Position numbers and translations under genes: made by a program
In this document: one piece after another, positions 13,501 to 28,500 of the stretch
How positions within the stretch are numbered: position 1 is the first letter of the stretch
Layout: each line of letters begins with the position of its first letter
Source of the DNA: Mesocentrotus franciscanus
Lineage: Eukaryota > Echinodermata > Echinoidea > Camarodonta > Strongylocentrotidae
NCBI GenBank assembly: GCA_037976565.1
Contig: CP137666.1
Coordinates: 5,064,060 to 5,128,059 of the forward strand
DNA length: 64,000 bases
Reading direction: 5' to 3'
The notes under the pieces: model-generated
Told to the model about the DNA's origin: nothing
The model's database searches: none
Seen by the model: only the letters and a program-made list of their open reading frames with translations

Positions 13501-16500
13501 CCACTGTTTCAATTTCTTATCTTCACCTGCACCATTTTATAATGTATTATCACAAGCAATAAATTGTAAATGTTAATTTTCAATAAGTTTAACCAATTCA
13601 ATGTATTGGAAATGGGTGAATTGTAAAGGATGCGCTTTTCACAAATAAACTGAGAGGAAATTATTTTGCTCTGCAATTCAAATTGCAGTTCCTTAGCAAC
13701 AGAAGCACATATAATATCAAGTATGAATCAATGCACTTGTATTCAACTTAAATCTTGCAAGAATGCATTCTCTCTTTTTTTGCCAGTGTTATAATGCAAC
13801 ATTTAAGATGAATAATTAGGCCCAAGAGAAGCCTGGTATATATATTGAAGGCAGTATCCAACCTCATATTGTCTGCTAAGAACAAAAATCGGTGTTTACT
13901 CATATCATTTTTAATGCCATTCTGGGTTTTCAGCAGACATTATGAAAATGAAAATGGTTAAATTGTGCATAAATCTGTCTTCAAATGGTTTTTTTTTTAA
14001 ATCTTGAAATCTGTCAAGTACAAGCAAATGTATAAAATAAAAGATTATGTCTTTGTTTTACTTTATCTTATATTCCACAATCTTTTATCTCCAAAACTTC
14101 CTTTAATAACTCCCTTTTGGGAATGAATATTTCAATCAAATTATTTTCTTGGTTTTCTTGATGTCTGGAACACTTACAATCAATTTTACATCAGAATCCT
14201 ACAAAAGTTACATAATGATTTTGGGTAGGATGCAACTGTTGCAAAGTACCTTTCAATATAAAACATAAAAATGAAAAATTTGTTGCTGCATATATGAGTC
14301 AGAGTGTCTAAACATGATTTCAAAGGCTTGGGAGTAATTTCAATACTCTATTTGTATCCTATAGAAATCGAGTTCTGATTGTATAATACCTAATTGTCAT
14401 GTTCGCATAATTTAATACATGATGGACAAGGCTAAAGAAATACATACTTGTAACACTAATCAAATTATCATTGCCTGTGTATGAACATGGACTATGAATC
14501 TGCTAGAGAGCATTCAATGTGGGTGTACTATATCATGAACATTGTATGTGTAAATAATTATATTGATCATTAGTCATCAAATTTCAAAAGCTGTTTGAAT
14601 CCTACCATTTACTACTATTAAATCTATTCAAAATTGGTTACAACTACTCAATTATGGAACTGAGACAATGATTATCATGTCTTCATTTCTTTACATTTTG
14701 CACACAAATTTATATCAAAAGAAGTTAAATTGTGTATATTTTAGACCATGTCAGATGTGACATGCTCAGACTGCTGCTACTCTTTAGACCATTGACCCAT
14801 TAATTATCACTGTTACCTAACTCTAAGTAAGTATTAACTGATATTTTCCAAATTCTGTTTGCTCACTATGTCCCTGGTCAAAGTACAAGGGCCCCTTTCA
14901 GCTACTCCACCTCTCACTGCATATGTAGGCCCACACGTACAATAAGCAGCCATATAAGCCTCTCTGCATTATGTCCAATATTGGGTAGGTTGGTGAACTT
15001 TTTGTGTAAGCTATTCAAAACTTGTTTACAAAAAATACTAAAATGATTGTTCCATGTAAACAAATTCTTTTTCCTATTTCTTGAAAGTATGCAGAAGGCC
15101 AACTAACATGTATACACTACCCCAAACTAGCTTGCATATCATGTACTAGTACTACCATATTGGGGTCAAAAGATTTTTCTGCTTAATGTTGCCTATGGAA
15201 ACTGGGTGGCTACTGTATTAAAAACCTATGGGAATTAATAATTCAGCAGTAAAGGGGTTACAAAATGTGTCAATTTTACTAATGACATTTTTAGGTTTGT
15301 AACTCTATGGATACAGTTGATGGAGGATAACTGCCAAAGTGTAACCTGTCTGTCTAGTTACTAAGCCTAACAATAATAAATTACCCAGAGTTACCCTAAA
15401 GAAAACAAGATTTACAGTAGAATGACAATGAGTGATCAAAAGACATCCTCTTGACATGTTTGAGAGATTCATCATGTAAACCGGCTTTACAAATTGACAA
15501 CTTCTTGTACAAGCAAAAAATAAATCTCAAGTTATCTCCCAGAAAATACCACCCATTATTTTAGTTTTGTATTGTCTACCAAGATCCAGACAGCCTTCCA
15601 ATTATAAACTTGCTCAACGGTGAGTCAGGGCACAAATACTCATATTATTAAAGGCATACTGCAAACAAATATTAGTCATTAAATTACAAAATAATGCTGG
15701 ACTAAGTTCAAATATAGAGAAATATAAAATGCAAATGATATTTTGAACAAATGCACGAATGCATTTAAATAGGATGACAATAATTAACTGGTTGATTTAT
15801 TTCATTTTATTTCAAATTCATTCAGTAGCATTTAGAAAATACCATCATCATATTCATAAATTTTGAAATTACTTTTTGCAAAAGAAGCCCTTTTCATATT
15901 TGCTGTACTACACTGTAGTACCAGAAATAATATTTTTGTGATTTTCAAAGCTCTAAGTTTTCCAGAGCTAACTTCCACACTGCTCGTCTATGTACATGTA
16001 TTTTGTTTTCTGCTGATGAGTTTTACTTTGTATTGGAATAAGATATCTACACAATGTATTTCATCAATAATGCTAATCATTCATGAACAAGCATTCTTGC
16101 TTTCTGTTTTCCACCCACTTCTAAGGCCCAATAACTGAATATAAAGCATCTGGCACTCTTTCCAATCTTGAGGAATCCCTTTAACGGTCATTCTTTTGAC
16201 ATCCCTTAATCCCTAGTTGAGTGAATATATCCTGTAATAGAACATTGAGCAGCTAATGATAATCCTGTATGGGATTCAAGGATTTATCAGTATCAGACTC
16301 AAGATACAACAGAAATGAAATTAATACAGGAACTCTATTATATTCTGGGTATTTTCTTCTTGGGTGTATGCAAGCTGCTCTAGGAAAGAGTATGATCAAA
16401 CATACATTACAGAAAAAATGGTCTTCAGCATTTTATTCTTCCCTCTTTTTTTTAATGCAATAAATTGATCTCTTACAGTATATTGAGCAGCTAATGATAA

Positions 16501-19500
16501 TCCCATATGGGATTCAAGGATTTACCAGTATCAGACTCAAGATACAAATTAGAAATGAAATTAATACAGTAACTCTATTATATTCCAGGGTTTTTTAATG
16601 TGGTAAGTGTTGTGGGTGTTAATCATGCATGTTCTTCTAGGAAAGCGTATGATCAAACATACATTGCAGATTCTATTCTTTTTTAATGCAATTAATAATT
16701 GATCTCTTACAATATATCGAGGAGCAAATGATAATCCTGTATGGGATTCAAGGATTTACTAGTATCAGACTCAAGATACAAATTAGAAATGAAATTAATA
16801 CAGGAACTCATTTATATTCTAGTTTTTTTTATGTGGTAATAAAGTGTTGGTGTGTATATGAATATGCATGCACGGTAGGAAAAAGGAAATGACTTTAAGG
16901 CATACGCATTCTATTCATTCCTTCCTGAATTGAATAAATGCAATTAATGATACCATTTTACTAACAAAAAGTTGGAAACATACATGTACTGGTATATTTT
17001 GAGCAGCGAATGGTAATTCCATATGGGATTCAAGGATTTTCCAGTATCGGTCTTGAGGTATACATGTACATGTGCCAAAGATGAAATCAATACAGGAACA
17101 TCAATTACATTTGGCCTCCATTATACCTGTTCCCAATATCAAATTCGGATTGATGGACATTTATTTTTGACTAGCCTCTCAACCACCCCTCCCCTCCCCT
17201 TCCTCAGAAAAATAATGTGACACAGCTAACAAGTAATACCAAAACTGTGCAGCTGCATTCTATATTTTGTTTAAATACTGAAGACATTTATGCCAATGTA
17301 TGCACTCAAGAAAGACATGTTGATGTACTGTACAGTAGAGATTGCGGGCAAGTACCCATGCACCTGTGGGCCAACCCACAGGTTTTACAGGAAAACCCCA
17401 TTTCGCCCGTGCAAATTGATTTTACCGTGTGCAAATGCCCGTGGGCGCCGATGGGTACTTGCCGCGATCTCCACTGTATGTATTTATGAAAAGCACAGTA
17501 GTGGTGCAATTTCTTTTTCACAAATTTGGATCAGATTAAATGCCCTATACCTGGTTATAAAGACCGCTATTCATGAATACGACCCCCTACAACTTCTCTG
17601 CTGGCGTCTACATGTATACTCTGCATGTTTTTAAATACCTAAACGTCATATGAATTAAATACATTGAATATTGTAAATATCAGAATTAACTTGTAATCTA
17701 GAAATTTGGACTACAGTGATGTCTTCAACATATGTATACACTCATTAACTTATTTGTTACATAAATTATAAACAAAAACACTTCTGAATGAGAATTTTAC
17801 TCCTGATGATTGAAAACAAATACAAAAATCAATGGATCATCCAGAAAATGTGAAGTTGAGAGTTCCTCATACAAGAGTAAAAGTGCTGTCCGATCTGCAT
17901 TTCCACATACAAAATGTAGGCCCTAAAGTCTTCGGAGAGTAGGAAAGGCATATAATCTTCTGTAAAAGTATATGATTTTATACCCTTCTGGCTCTCAGCA
18001 GACAATATATTTACGAGTGCATACATGTACCTGGGATATATCTACAAATGAAGTTCATACAACAAAGGGGATAGGTCAATATGATTCATGACATTCTTCA
18101 ATTGATTGATTGTGTGGACTTATCTCTCTCTCTCTCTCTATCTCTGACAAATGGAAGAAAGAGAGCAGGCTTCATCCCAGATCATTCTTTTGATACTCAA
18201 ATGAACAACCTTTGGTATTTTCCTTCTTGATTTATCTCTTCAAAATGAACCGAGGATGTCTCCATTCAAGACAAACCCACGTTCTGCAAATAAATAAATA
18301 ATATCATTGTATGAAGAGTTTTGAAGACAAACACTCGCTTCCACAACACGGCCTTCCCTTGTGAACTGACATACTTCATACTAAATACAAGAAGTATTGA
18401 TCAAACATAAACCAACTTCCACTATGCTTTATTTGCTCATAATACATGTAGGATGTATATTTTACATTAACGTTAAACTTTAAACATTGGAACAGGAAAT
18501 ACAGGAGATCTCTTATCTCCTACAAACATCCATGACATGAATACATTATTGAGACATTATGTGCACAGTAATCGATAACAAGTATGATGACAATACATTC
18601 ACCACAATGTATAGCACATACATCATTATGAAACTTACTTAAATATTAGTCTTACAAATGACAAAATGTCTATGCCTATATTGTCTTTTCAGAGCCAGAA
18701 GGTCATTAATTCTGTGTTAAAGTATCTGAGTTAATGCTCTCCTGGCTCCAAACAGATGATATTTTTGGTAATTGAAAACTAGACAATAGAATAAACTACC
18801 TTCACTCCCTAAATAAAAAATGACAGAAGCCCAGAACAATCAGTGATGTTTACACCCTCCCCCAACACCTACAAAAAAATCTATACATTTTATTACGATT
18901 TCATTTACTGTATGCAACTGACATATGAGTAGAAAAGGTGCAAGAGAAGTGTACATGTACATGTAAGCCCTCACAGTTTCACAATGTACATGTGTACCTA
19001 CTACTGCAATGTTTAGGTCGTCCTGAATGTGTTTTTTCATGCAAGATTTAGATGAGGCGTGAGTTTCAGAGCGTGTGATTTCAGCTATTGAACCATGGCT
19101 AAACATGAACAGAAATGTCACCTGCTAAATACATGTTTGTGTGCATGATTCTTTTGTTCACCCTATCTAGAGTTTTACTTCTTACACGGAATGCTTGCAG
19201 ATAGTGCATTTTTAGCCTTGTTCACACATGATGAATTAAACCATGTATAAGAAAAATGCAATGGAACAGTGCCAAAATAAAATAATCTTACAAGTAATGA
19301 ATGGTAAATGGAAGTAACAAAAAATTAAGATGTGCAGAAAATAAGCCCCAGTAGTACTTACTTCCATGTATCTGTGTGTTATAAGTTACAGAAAATGAGT
19401 TTACATGATAAGATCATAATGTAAACAAACTTAATGTCATTATTAAGTGTTTTGTTATAAAATATTACATTCTTCTGTTACAGATGATTAATCGGCTGCC

Positions 19501-22500
19501 CGCAAAAAGGCCAGCCTTCTGCGGGGAGCCGATGAATTGTATTTCAATAGTCAGAATGCAAATTGCATGTACACAAAACCTGTTGTTAGGTAGGGCAAGC
19601 CATCATGCTGTCTGACCTAGCAATAACTAATGTAGGCAAATTGCATTCTGACTATTGAGATGCAATAAAAACAAGTCAACGCAAATGGAAGCATCCCCTC
19701 GCCAGGTACAAATGGCCTATATTTAGCAATTTTCGCATATTTAATGAGCTATGACCTTTGATGTACATACTCAACAACATTACTTACGGAATGAAAACCA
19801 CATTTTTGCATATATATTTAGGTATTTTTGCATATTTAATGAGCTATGACCTTTGAACTTTGACCTACATATTCTGAAAATTGAAGATGGGCTGTGTTTT
19901 GATACCAGGTACCTTCCTATCAAATTTCATTAAAATTCGTCAAACATTACTAAAGTTATCGAACGAAAACCAGATTTGTTACGGACGGACGGACGGACGG
20001 AAGTATGGAAGGACGAAAGGACAGACGGCAGCGTTACTATATCCCCTCCGACTTTGTCGGTGAGGGGATAACAGGTCAATAGTTGGCTCGTCGTCGCTGG
20101 GTACACATTTTAGTACACTTTGAAAATGGTCTAGGCTTTAGTCATTTCATTCTGCCAAAGTGGCTTTTGAGGCTGTTTATCTTGTCTGTGTAAATAAAGC
20201 TTTAGAGTATACCTGACTGTCGGTAGTGAGCTTATTCAACCATGTTTAGAAATAGTAAACAGGTGTTTTTTATTTGTTGAAAGTTAACTACTCCATTGCA
20301 GCTCATTGCATTAATATGTAAACCAATGCAAATAAGGCAAGATAATATTAGCTTTGAAATGAATGAGTCTGCGAAAGGTCCCTTTTTGTTTGACTTTTAA
20401 ATACAAGACATACATGGTACCCATGATTGAAAAATAAAAGTTAAAGTGGTTGTCTGTCTGGCCTAGCCTTGAATAACACCCAAACTAAGGAAATGTGGCT
20501 AAATTCATGAACACGATGTTTGTTAAGTAAACTGTTTCCCTGGTGTGGCCATGGACAACAGTTCAATGTAAATATTATATCCTGTATATAACACATGAAG
20601 CAACATTAAAAAAATATTATTGTTGTTATAGGGTTATTAGGGTGTTCTTCTTGGATTTACTATAGGAAGACACAATTCCTCAGGGAAAATAAATTTTACC
20701 TTTTTTGTAGTTATTGTTTTGTTTTAGTTTTGTGTTTTGTTTTAGTTTTAAGTGTTGTTGTTGATTTCTAGTTCTTGTGTTTCATTTTGTTTGTTCTATT
20801 TTTATTATATTCTGTTCTGTTCTGTTTTGACCAGAGCTGTTTCGATTTGCCAGTGCTCTTTAACTTCTCAAAGCTACATTTTACTCAATGAATGGACATT
20901 TTAATTTGTTTTAATTGGGTGATATGAAGGCTACTTATATTCTTGGGGACAATATATGTAATATTTTATTCAAAGTGCTAACAAGTAGCAACATTATGTA
21001 AAAACAAACTATACTTTCCCCTCTGGCATTTCACCATACTAGAATGTATAAAACTACTAAATCTCCTGTCGAGAGCTAGAGAGTGGGATCTCTGCATCAA
21101 TGAACATGAACATTCTTGTTGTACTGAGCAAGGCGGGAAGCAATACGCTCGCCTGTTCTTTTAGCTCCAAAAAGACAATATGATCTTCTCTCTTTCTTTC
21201 TTTCTGTCCTTCTCTCTCTCTCTCTCTTTCTGATATGACATTAAATGTTAACCAACTATTCTCTACTCATCAGCTCTCTCTCATCTAACATTAGTAATCA
21301 TAATATACACCTGCACAAACACAAATTTAAAAACCATTTTTATCAATTCATATTAATTAGAGAAAATAAAATATAAAGTTACTTACATTCTAGGACTGGA
21401 TTGCTTTGTAAGAGTTGTTCTTTGACCATGTCTACATCTCCTCCTTTACCACACACTGCTGCTACATACTGCATAACAATTTTGCTAGCCTCTGTGCACA
21501 TGAAAGAATCATAGGAAAGAAATATACATTGTATTTTCATTGTTGAAGAAAACATTAGGGTTAGGCCAAATAAAAAAAAACATGTTTAGCGTCCTGCCTT
21601 TTTGAAAAATAGGAAGGAGGAGGCCCTCTTTTTTTTTTTTTTTTAAAATCAGAAATAGATCATTTTATCAGTGTTTTTCATGTTTTTTTTTTTTTCTTAT
21701 TATTATTATTTTTTTTTCAAAAAAAAAAAAAAAGGAGGCGGCCCCCAAAAAGGAAGCGGGCGGAGACGCTAAACATGTATATTTTTTTTAATGGCCTAAT
21801 AGGCCTATTCATAATCTTAATTTATTTGTCCAGACCATAAGTTTTCACCATACTGTTACTTTCTTAAGATAAAAAGTACATGGTGCACAATGCCACCCCC
21901 TCCTCCCCCTTCCTCTTTCCCTTCCCCTCCCTCTTCCTCCATCCTCTCCCACTTCCTCTATCCCGTTTGGTTCCTCTCTCCCCTTCTGCCCCCTTCCTGC
22001 CCTCCCTCCCTAACCCTTTCTCCTTTCTGCCTCCTATCCTATCCCCTTTTCTCCCCCTCTTATCCCACTTCCTCTCTCCCCGTCCTCCCACCCATCCCCT
22101 TCTCTCCCCCTTCCTCTCCATCCCCTCCTTTCACCCATCTATATATTAATACGCAAAAGCGTCGAGGGGGGTAAAAACGGTTCATGAAAAACGTCTTTCC
22201 TCGACCGCGTCCGCCTTCGCCGTGGCGCGGAACGGGACACAATTCCACGAGGCATGTCTCCCGTACCGCGCGCCGCGTCGACCCGCGGTCGCCGTCGATG
22301 TCGTTAAAGGTGGTTCGGAGTCCCGGGAGGACGGGCGGACGAGGCACGGCCGGCGTTGTCCGTGCAAGGAGGTGACGAACCCGCGAGAGTGAGGCAGCAT
22401 GGCGTGCACCCGCCCTCTGTCTAATCAAGGAGATACACTTTTAAGAGACGATCCACTCTATAATGTGTTGTAGCAGATACACGCTGCAACAGAGCGGGCC

Positions 22501-25500
22501 TACCCCGTGTTAGGCATCTTGCTATATATAGGCCTTTGCAGCAGCCAAACTGACGAGATCACGTAATATGTTGGTTCTACGCTCACCACACGTACACACA
22601 CAGTAGAGTTGATTCGTGCGATTGCAGCAATATATTGGCACAAACCGTCCGACTTTTCGCGTAAAATCTTTACTTTGAAAATATTTATACAAATTCTGTG
22701 AACCATGCCAACATAATCATAGTCCAAGCTTCTGCTTTATTGGTCTTTTCATGAAAACTACATTAAAATCACAACAATAATAACGCAAATAGATTGTAAT
22801 TATCGAGACCATATAACTGACGAGAGGGTAAATTCAGCGAGCTTACATAATTTCAAATGCCTCCGCACGGGCAACTCCCGGTGTCAGTCCGCTGTAACTG
22901 CAGCACTCTACTGCTGTACCTGTAATACTGGCTGTATAGCGTGTCTTTAGATTCTTCAATGTTTCATGTCTTTGAGCCGTGCAATGAATTGTTGTTTTCT
23001 TCTATTTCTTTATTGAATGTGATGTGAATGTGAGTACGGTACATGCTATTACAGAAGTGTCCAAGGAATGATAGGCCTACAGGTGGAAGGGATATAAAAC
23101 AAATATACAATGACTCATTCTCGGAACAAGCTAAAACTATTCGCACTCGGGAACATCAATGGTGTTCTCTAGCTAGCTCTGGGGCGCCATGGCCCTCGGA
23201 ATAATATAATACGATTTGATGTTCCTTCGATGCGAATAGTTTTAGCTAGATCCTCGAGTCACTTCGAGTGTCATTTTATATTTGTATATTATTTTCATTG
23301 TAGGACTAAATTAACTTAGCAATGTGTGAAAATAACCAAAATGATAATGGGAGTGAAGTGCATGAGAACAATATTCGTAGGCCTATCAGGGCGTCAATCC
23401 ATTATCCTTCGAGTGTCTTTGTATATTTGTATATTATTTTCATTGTAGGACTAAATTAACTTAGCAATGTGTGAAAAAACCAAAATGATAATGGGAGTGA
23501 AGTGCATGAGAACAATATTCGTAGGCCTATCAGGGCGTCAATCCATTATCCTGGGGGACGGGGACACGTCCCCCCACGAATTTTTAGGTGGTGAAATGTC
23601 CCCCCACGATTGGGGTTAAAATCTTTCCTTTTTTCTTTCTTTCTCTCTTTCTCTCTCTGTTGACTTCGCGAGTCCAGAACGATATAACGAATCGTCTTCT
23701 TTCTCTAATAATTTAATGAAACGTCAAAGCTTCCGAGCTATACGTGCGAGAGGGTGGAAACTGAATTCAGACAAGGATTAAGAGTCGAGAACGGTAGAAC
23801 GAATCGTCTTCTTTCTCTAATAATTATGAAACGTCAAAACTTACGCGCGCGGGAGGTGGGAAACTGAATTCAGACAAAGATTAAGAGTCGAGAACCGTAC
23901 AACCAATCGTCTTCTTTCTCTAAAAATGTAATGAAACGTCAAAGATAAAAAAGACAATAAATGAACCGGTCACCAATGAAAGTACATGCCGTGAAACAGC
24001 ATAACTAGAGAGAGAGTGACATGTAATTGTGTCCCCCCCATGCTCAAACTCGGATTGCAATGACGCCCTTGATTCGTATAGATAACGAGAGTGAGGATCC
24101 GGGAAAGGGATAGTGAGAATAATAGGAACGAAGTGACGACAATAATCGTAAATAACGAAAGTGAAAACGAAGGTAAAGTCTAAAATATCTGCATCAATTT
24201 TGATTACAAATTATTGATTTCACTGTTTTCTTCCTGTTTTCAAGTTTTATTACATGATTCAGATAAAAATTAAAAATTCAAAACGATACATGAAGGGACA
24301 GCAAACAAAAGGTTGGTATTCTAACGAGTAAAATATTAATGAAAAGAAGAAGAAAAATTATAAAATGATAAAAAGTAGGCCTATACAATGAAGAAAAATA
24401 ATATCATCTAGCACAGAAATATCTTTTTTAATATAATAAAAATTATAATTAAAAAATTATTATTAAAAAAAATCAAAAAAAAAAAAAAATCGATAGCACA
24501 TATCTATTTTAAAGTATTTACAACCCCCTCCCACCCTCCCTAGAATCCCGTGGATTTTCCACGGGCCCTGCTAGTATCTCTCTATTCCTATAACCACCCT
24601 CCCTCCCCACCCATCCCTCTAATAATTGTAATTGATTAGTGACCTCAATCATATCCTCCATATTTTCTTGATTTTGTTTGAATGTCCGATACACAAAAGT
24701 TATACAAAGAGTAACTGTCAGCATCCATATTTGTAGAAAAAATGCACCCTAATCAAGCAAACTAATTTACTAACTGCCAGAAATAGCCAAAATTTTATCA
24801 TCTCACATCAGAAACACCAAACAGAGATGAACAAAATCAAATTAAATTAAATGGAAAATGCACAACATCACTACATTCCAATCTCATGACAACACAGGAA
24901 CTCATTCCTAAAATTAACTCTCTCATGGGGTACATGAATCTGGAAACCCCCATGACATTGGACTTGAGAGGGTGGTATAAATCACCTGTTTTTCCTGCTC
25001 CACTCTCTCCTGAGATGATGACACATTGGTCTCGATTCTTGTCTCTCATGTCCCTGTAGGCATCGTCTGTGATCGCATAGCTACATTCAAAATAGATACA
25101 AAAAAGTAAAAGATTAAATGTCTGCACATGGAGGTATTAAAAGAGTTGGTTAATATTGAATAAAACGATTTTTTTGGGGGGGAGGGGTGTACTTAGGTGA
25201 GAAGAAAAATAAAACATTGATCATTGGACAGGAAAAAAAGTAAATGGATGGGTGAAGTCTCTTTGTGTATCAAGGTGGAATTGAGGTCATGTGATTACAC
25301 TTTGAAAGGAACTGTTCGGAAGCAATTTGGAAAAGTTGAGTATTTAGTACATACTTTAAGTACTGTGAGGTTTTGGAATGATCAAAAAGAAAAGAAATTG
25401 ACACAATCTTGCTGAAAATCAAATGCACTTCAAATAGCAATCGGTATATGGGATTATACATTAATGTTTGGTCCACACTTTTCTGATATTTTGTTTTGGT

Positions 25501-28500
25501 CATATTAAAACTAAACAAACAACCAAAACAGTTTTAATGGGTGGGTGTAATGTACATTGTATTAAGTGATTCTTGTTTTCTAATTACTTATTTTGAAGGT
25601 AAATTTTGGAAGAAGTAACAAAATCACGAAAATGAACTATTTCAATATATCTTGGGGATTACTCTGCCCATGTAAATGACATACAGAACTTGATATGCAA
25701 ATGCAAATTGTGTTCGAATGCACGAATTACATGAACTTATCAATTATAATTTCATTTCTTTCATTGATTAGATTCATATACATTTAAGTTTAAAAACGAA
25801 TTTGTACAAAATGCTTTCATAGGAAAGAATTTTGCAAAAACATGTCAACATGGCCATTTCCTTTCATAGTAAGGGAGCAGAAAAACATATTTTGACCCAT
25901 TCAGATATTCCCCTATGATCTCAATCCACTGTCATTTAATGAATTCAAGAATTCTATTTATCTGCACTCAGACAGGAAAAGGGAAGAATTCTGATGTGTC
26001 TAGACACTAAAAATCTGAAATTTGGTTGAAATAATGATCAGTTTCACTTTTTCCAGATGAGTGTTTTTATGTACCTCCTTAGAGATTGTTTTGGAGGCAA
26101 ATCATGGCAGAATTTAAACCCTTTGGGGTTGCAAGAATTTACTGTAATATGTGCTAAAAGAATATAATATTGCATGTGTCTTAGATGAGACATCACAGGA
26201 TTACATGAGCACAACAGAAAATACCTTTAAAAATGATTTTGTTTATTTTTTCTCATTAATTTGAGAATAAATAGGCCTAGGCCATAGAGTTCAAATCATG
26301 TATTTTTAGCAATTGTTAACAATAGAGTACCAAAGTTTAGATTTTCAGGCTCAAACAATCAAACATATGTTATTGATAATTTTTGAAGACTTTATTTTAA
26401 AGTAAACATTAAAATATTAAATTAAAGTGAAACAAGGATTTCATTTCAATACTCAGATGTAACTGTATTGTGTCTTCACAGGTATACGAATATATATTTT
26501 AAGAATTTTCCTATAGAGAATACTGCTCCATCAATGTTTGGAAAGTGACCCCACACAAATCTGGACAGGAAAATCTAGTCACAGGGACTCCTTTAAGAGT
26601 GCCTTCAGATCTTAGCAGGGAACTGGGTGGAGTACAGAGAACCAGAGTGACCCTATCAGCATGATGTCATGACTGTGAATCAACCAAGTTTAGATTTCAT
26701 CATTCTCTAGTATTAAAAATGCAGTTTCATATTAAAAAATCATTTCTCTGTTATTGTCCTAAGTGTAGCCAGGGAATATGAGGGACTAATACTAAAAATG
26801 GAGGTAGGGGGCCTACGGGTACGAATTTGAAAGGAATTTGGTTAATCGATCAATATCACTATACAATGTGGTATGTAGACACATACATGTACATGTATCC
26901 AAGTCCATTTAGACAAACATGTGTTTCTGTGTGCATTGCTTTCCCCTGTATGTGGTTTTTCAGGAAGAGTTATGTGTAGTTGATTTTTCATTTTGTTATG
27001 TTTCCAAAACCTCACAATACACTTATCGACCTCTCCTTATGACACACCCACCAGTACTTATCCTCATCTCTAAGAAAAGAGAGGAGAGGTTTGCTGGGTA
27101 TGCTAGTATATAGGTTCATGAAGGCAAAATGTTAGCACTCTTTTATAAGCTCAGAACTATTAAAAGACTCAGAATATTAATTTCATCTTCTCCTGTATAT
27201 CTATAAATAATGTCCATGTTAAGGTGATTGTTTATATCAAAGATCATCCCTGCAAATTAACACCATATTGATTCTGTCTAATCATGGTCTTAACCTGCAA
27301 TACCCCATGCACTGAGAATGTACAATTATGTTTACTCATGCAGTTATCCAAGAAGCGAGACAATAAAGCTGTGTTTACACAAGCTCTAAGCCATGCTATG
27401 AAACACAACAGTTGAGTTTACACATCTATTATTAGACATACATGAACTAAGAATGAACAGTGACATGTACTTGTGTGTTTGTCAGTTGGGTGAGGTAAGC
27501 AAAAGAATAAATAGGGTAGTCCTAGTGAAAAGACTTGACTTTTTATTTAACTTCTAAAAGAAATTTGTTCTATAATTCATGAAATCAAATATATGATCAA
27601 TATGCTTAAATTTTAACACTGTTAAAACATGTATGAGGAGGATTGAATTGCATATCATGTTATGATTGCATGTAAAAGTTAATAGCCTCACCCACTAATG
27701 TAAGGAGGGGGGAGGGGAAGGGGAAAGGAAGGAGGAAGGTGGAGATATAGGGGAGGAAGGGGCGGAAGGTTGAGGAAGGTTGAGGAAGGGGGAGGAGGGA
27801 GGATGGGATTGTGCACCATGTACATTGTATCTTCAGAAAGTAACAGTATACTATGGTGGAAACTTATAGTCTGGACAAAAAATGTACTCCATTCTTGTAC
27901 ACAAGTGAATGTATACATCAGGGATGGGACAGAGAAATTCCCCCAAAAGGAGGAAGATTAAATGGGGGTCCGGGGGCAATGTCCCTGGAGGTGGTTAAGG
28001 GGGCAGTGTCCCCTTACGGGTTAGGGTTAGAAAAATTATTTTAAAAATAAATAAAAATAAAAAAATATTAAAAAGGTCTTGAAATCTCGAAATCGGCGGA
28101 GGAATCTCATCCCTGACACATTATTTCAAAAGCAAGATAAATGCAAATATTACATGAGATAGCCAATAATGTGTTCTTTCTGCATGCAAGAATACATTTT
28201 TGATTACAAACTGTCAGGAATTTACTAATGATCAATTCAGCAAATACAAATCCACATCACATTGATAGTTTAATTGGTATTTCACGCGGGAACTATTTTC
28301 ATGTTTGCTCCTTTGTCAACAAGATCAGACTGTATTCACAATACACTGATTGATGAATGGAATTAATGATTTGGTTGAGTTGGGAAGGTGAAAGAAAAAT
28401 TGATTGTTGAGAGTTACAAATCTATGTTGCAACTGTATGCATGCAATCGAATTACTGTTAAAATACAGCAATCTAAATTCTTTCAAAGGATTAATCTTTT

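Noticed and set aside
21880..22174. Proline/serine-rich frames in the polypyrimidine tract
   Set aside because: Low-complexity translation of CT repeats.
22060..22428. 122-codon minus-strand frame in the CpG-rich islet
   Set aside because: GC-rich DNA gives long open frames on both strands; no similarity to a known protein and no splice context.
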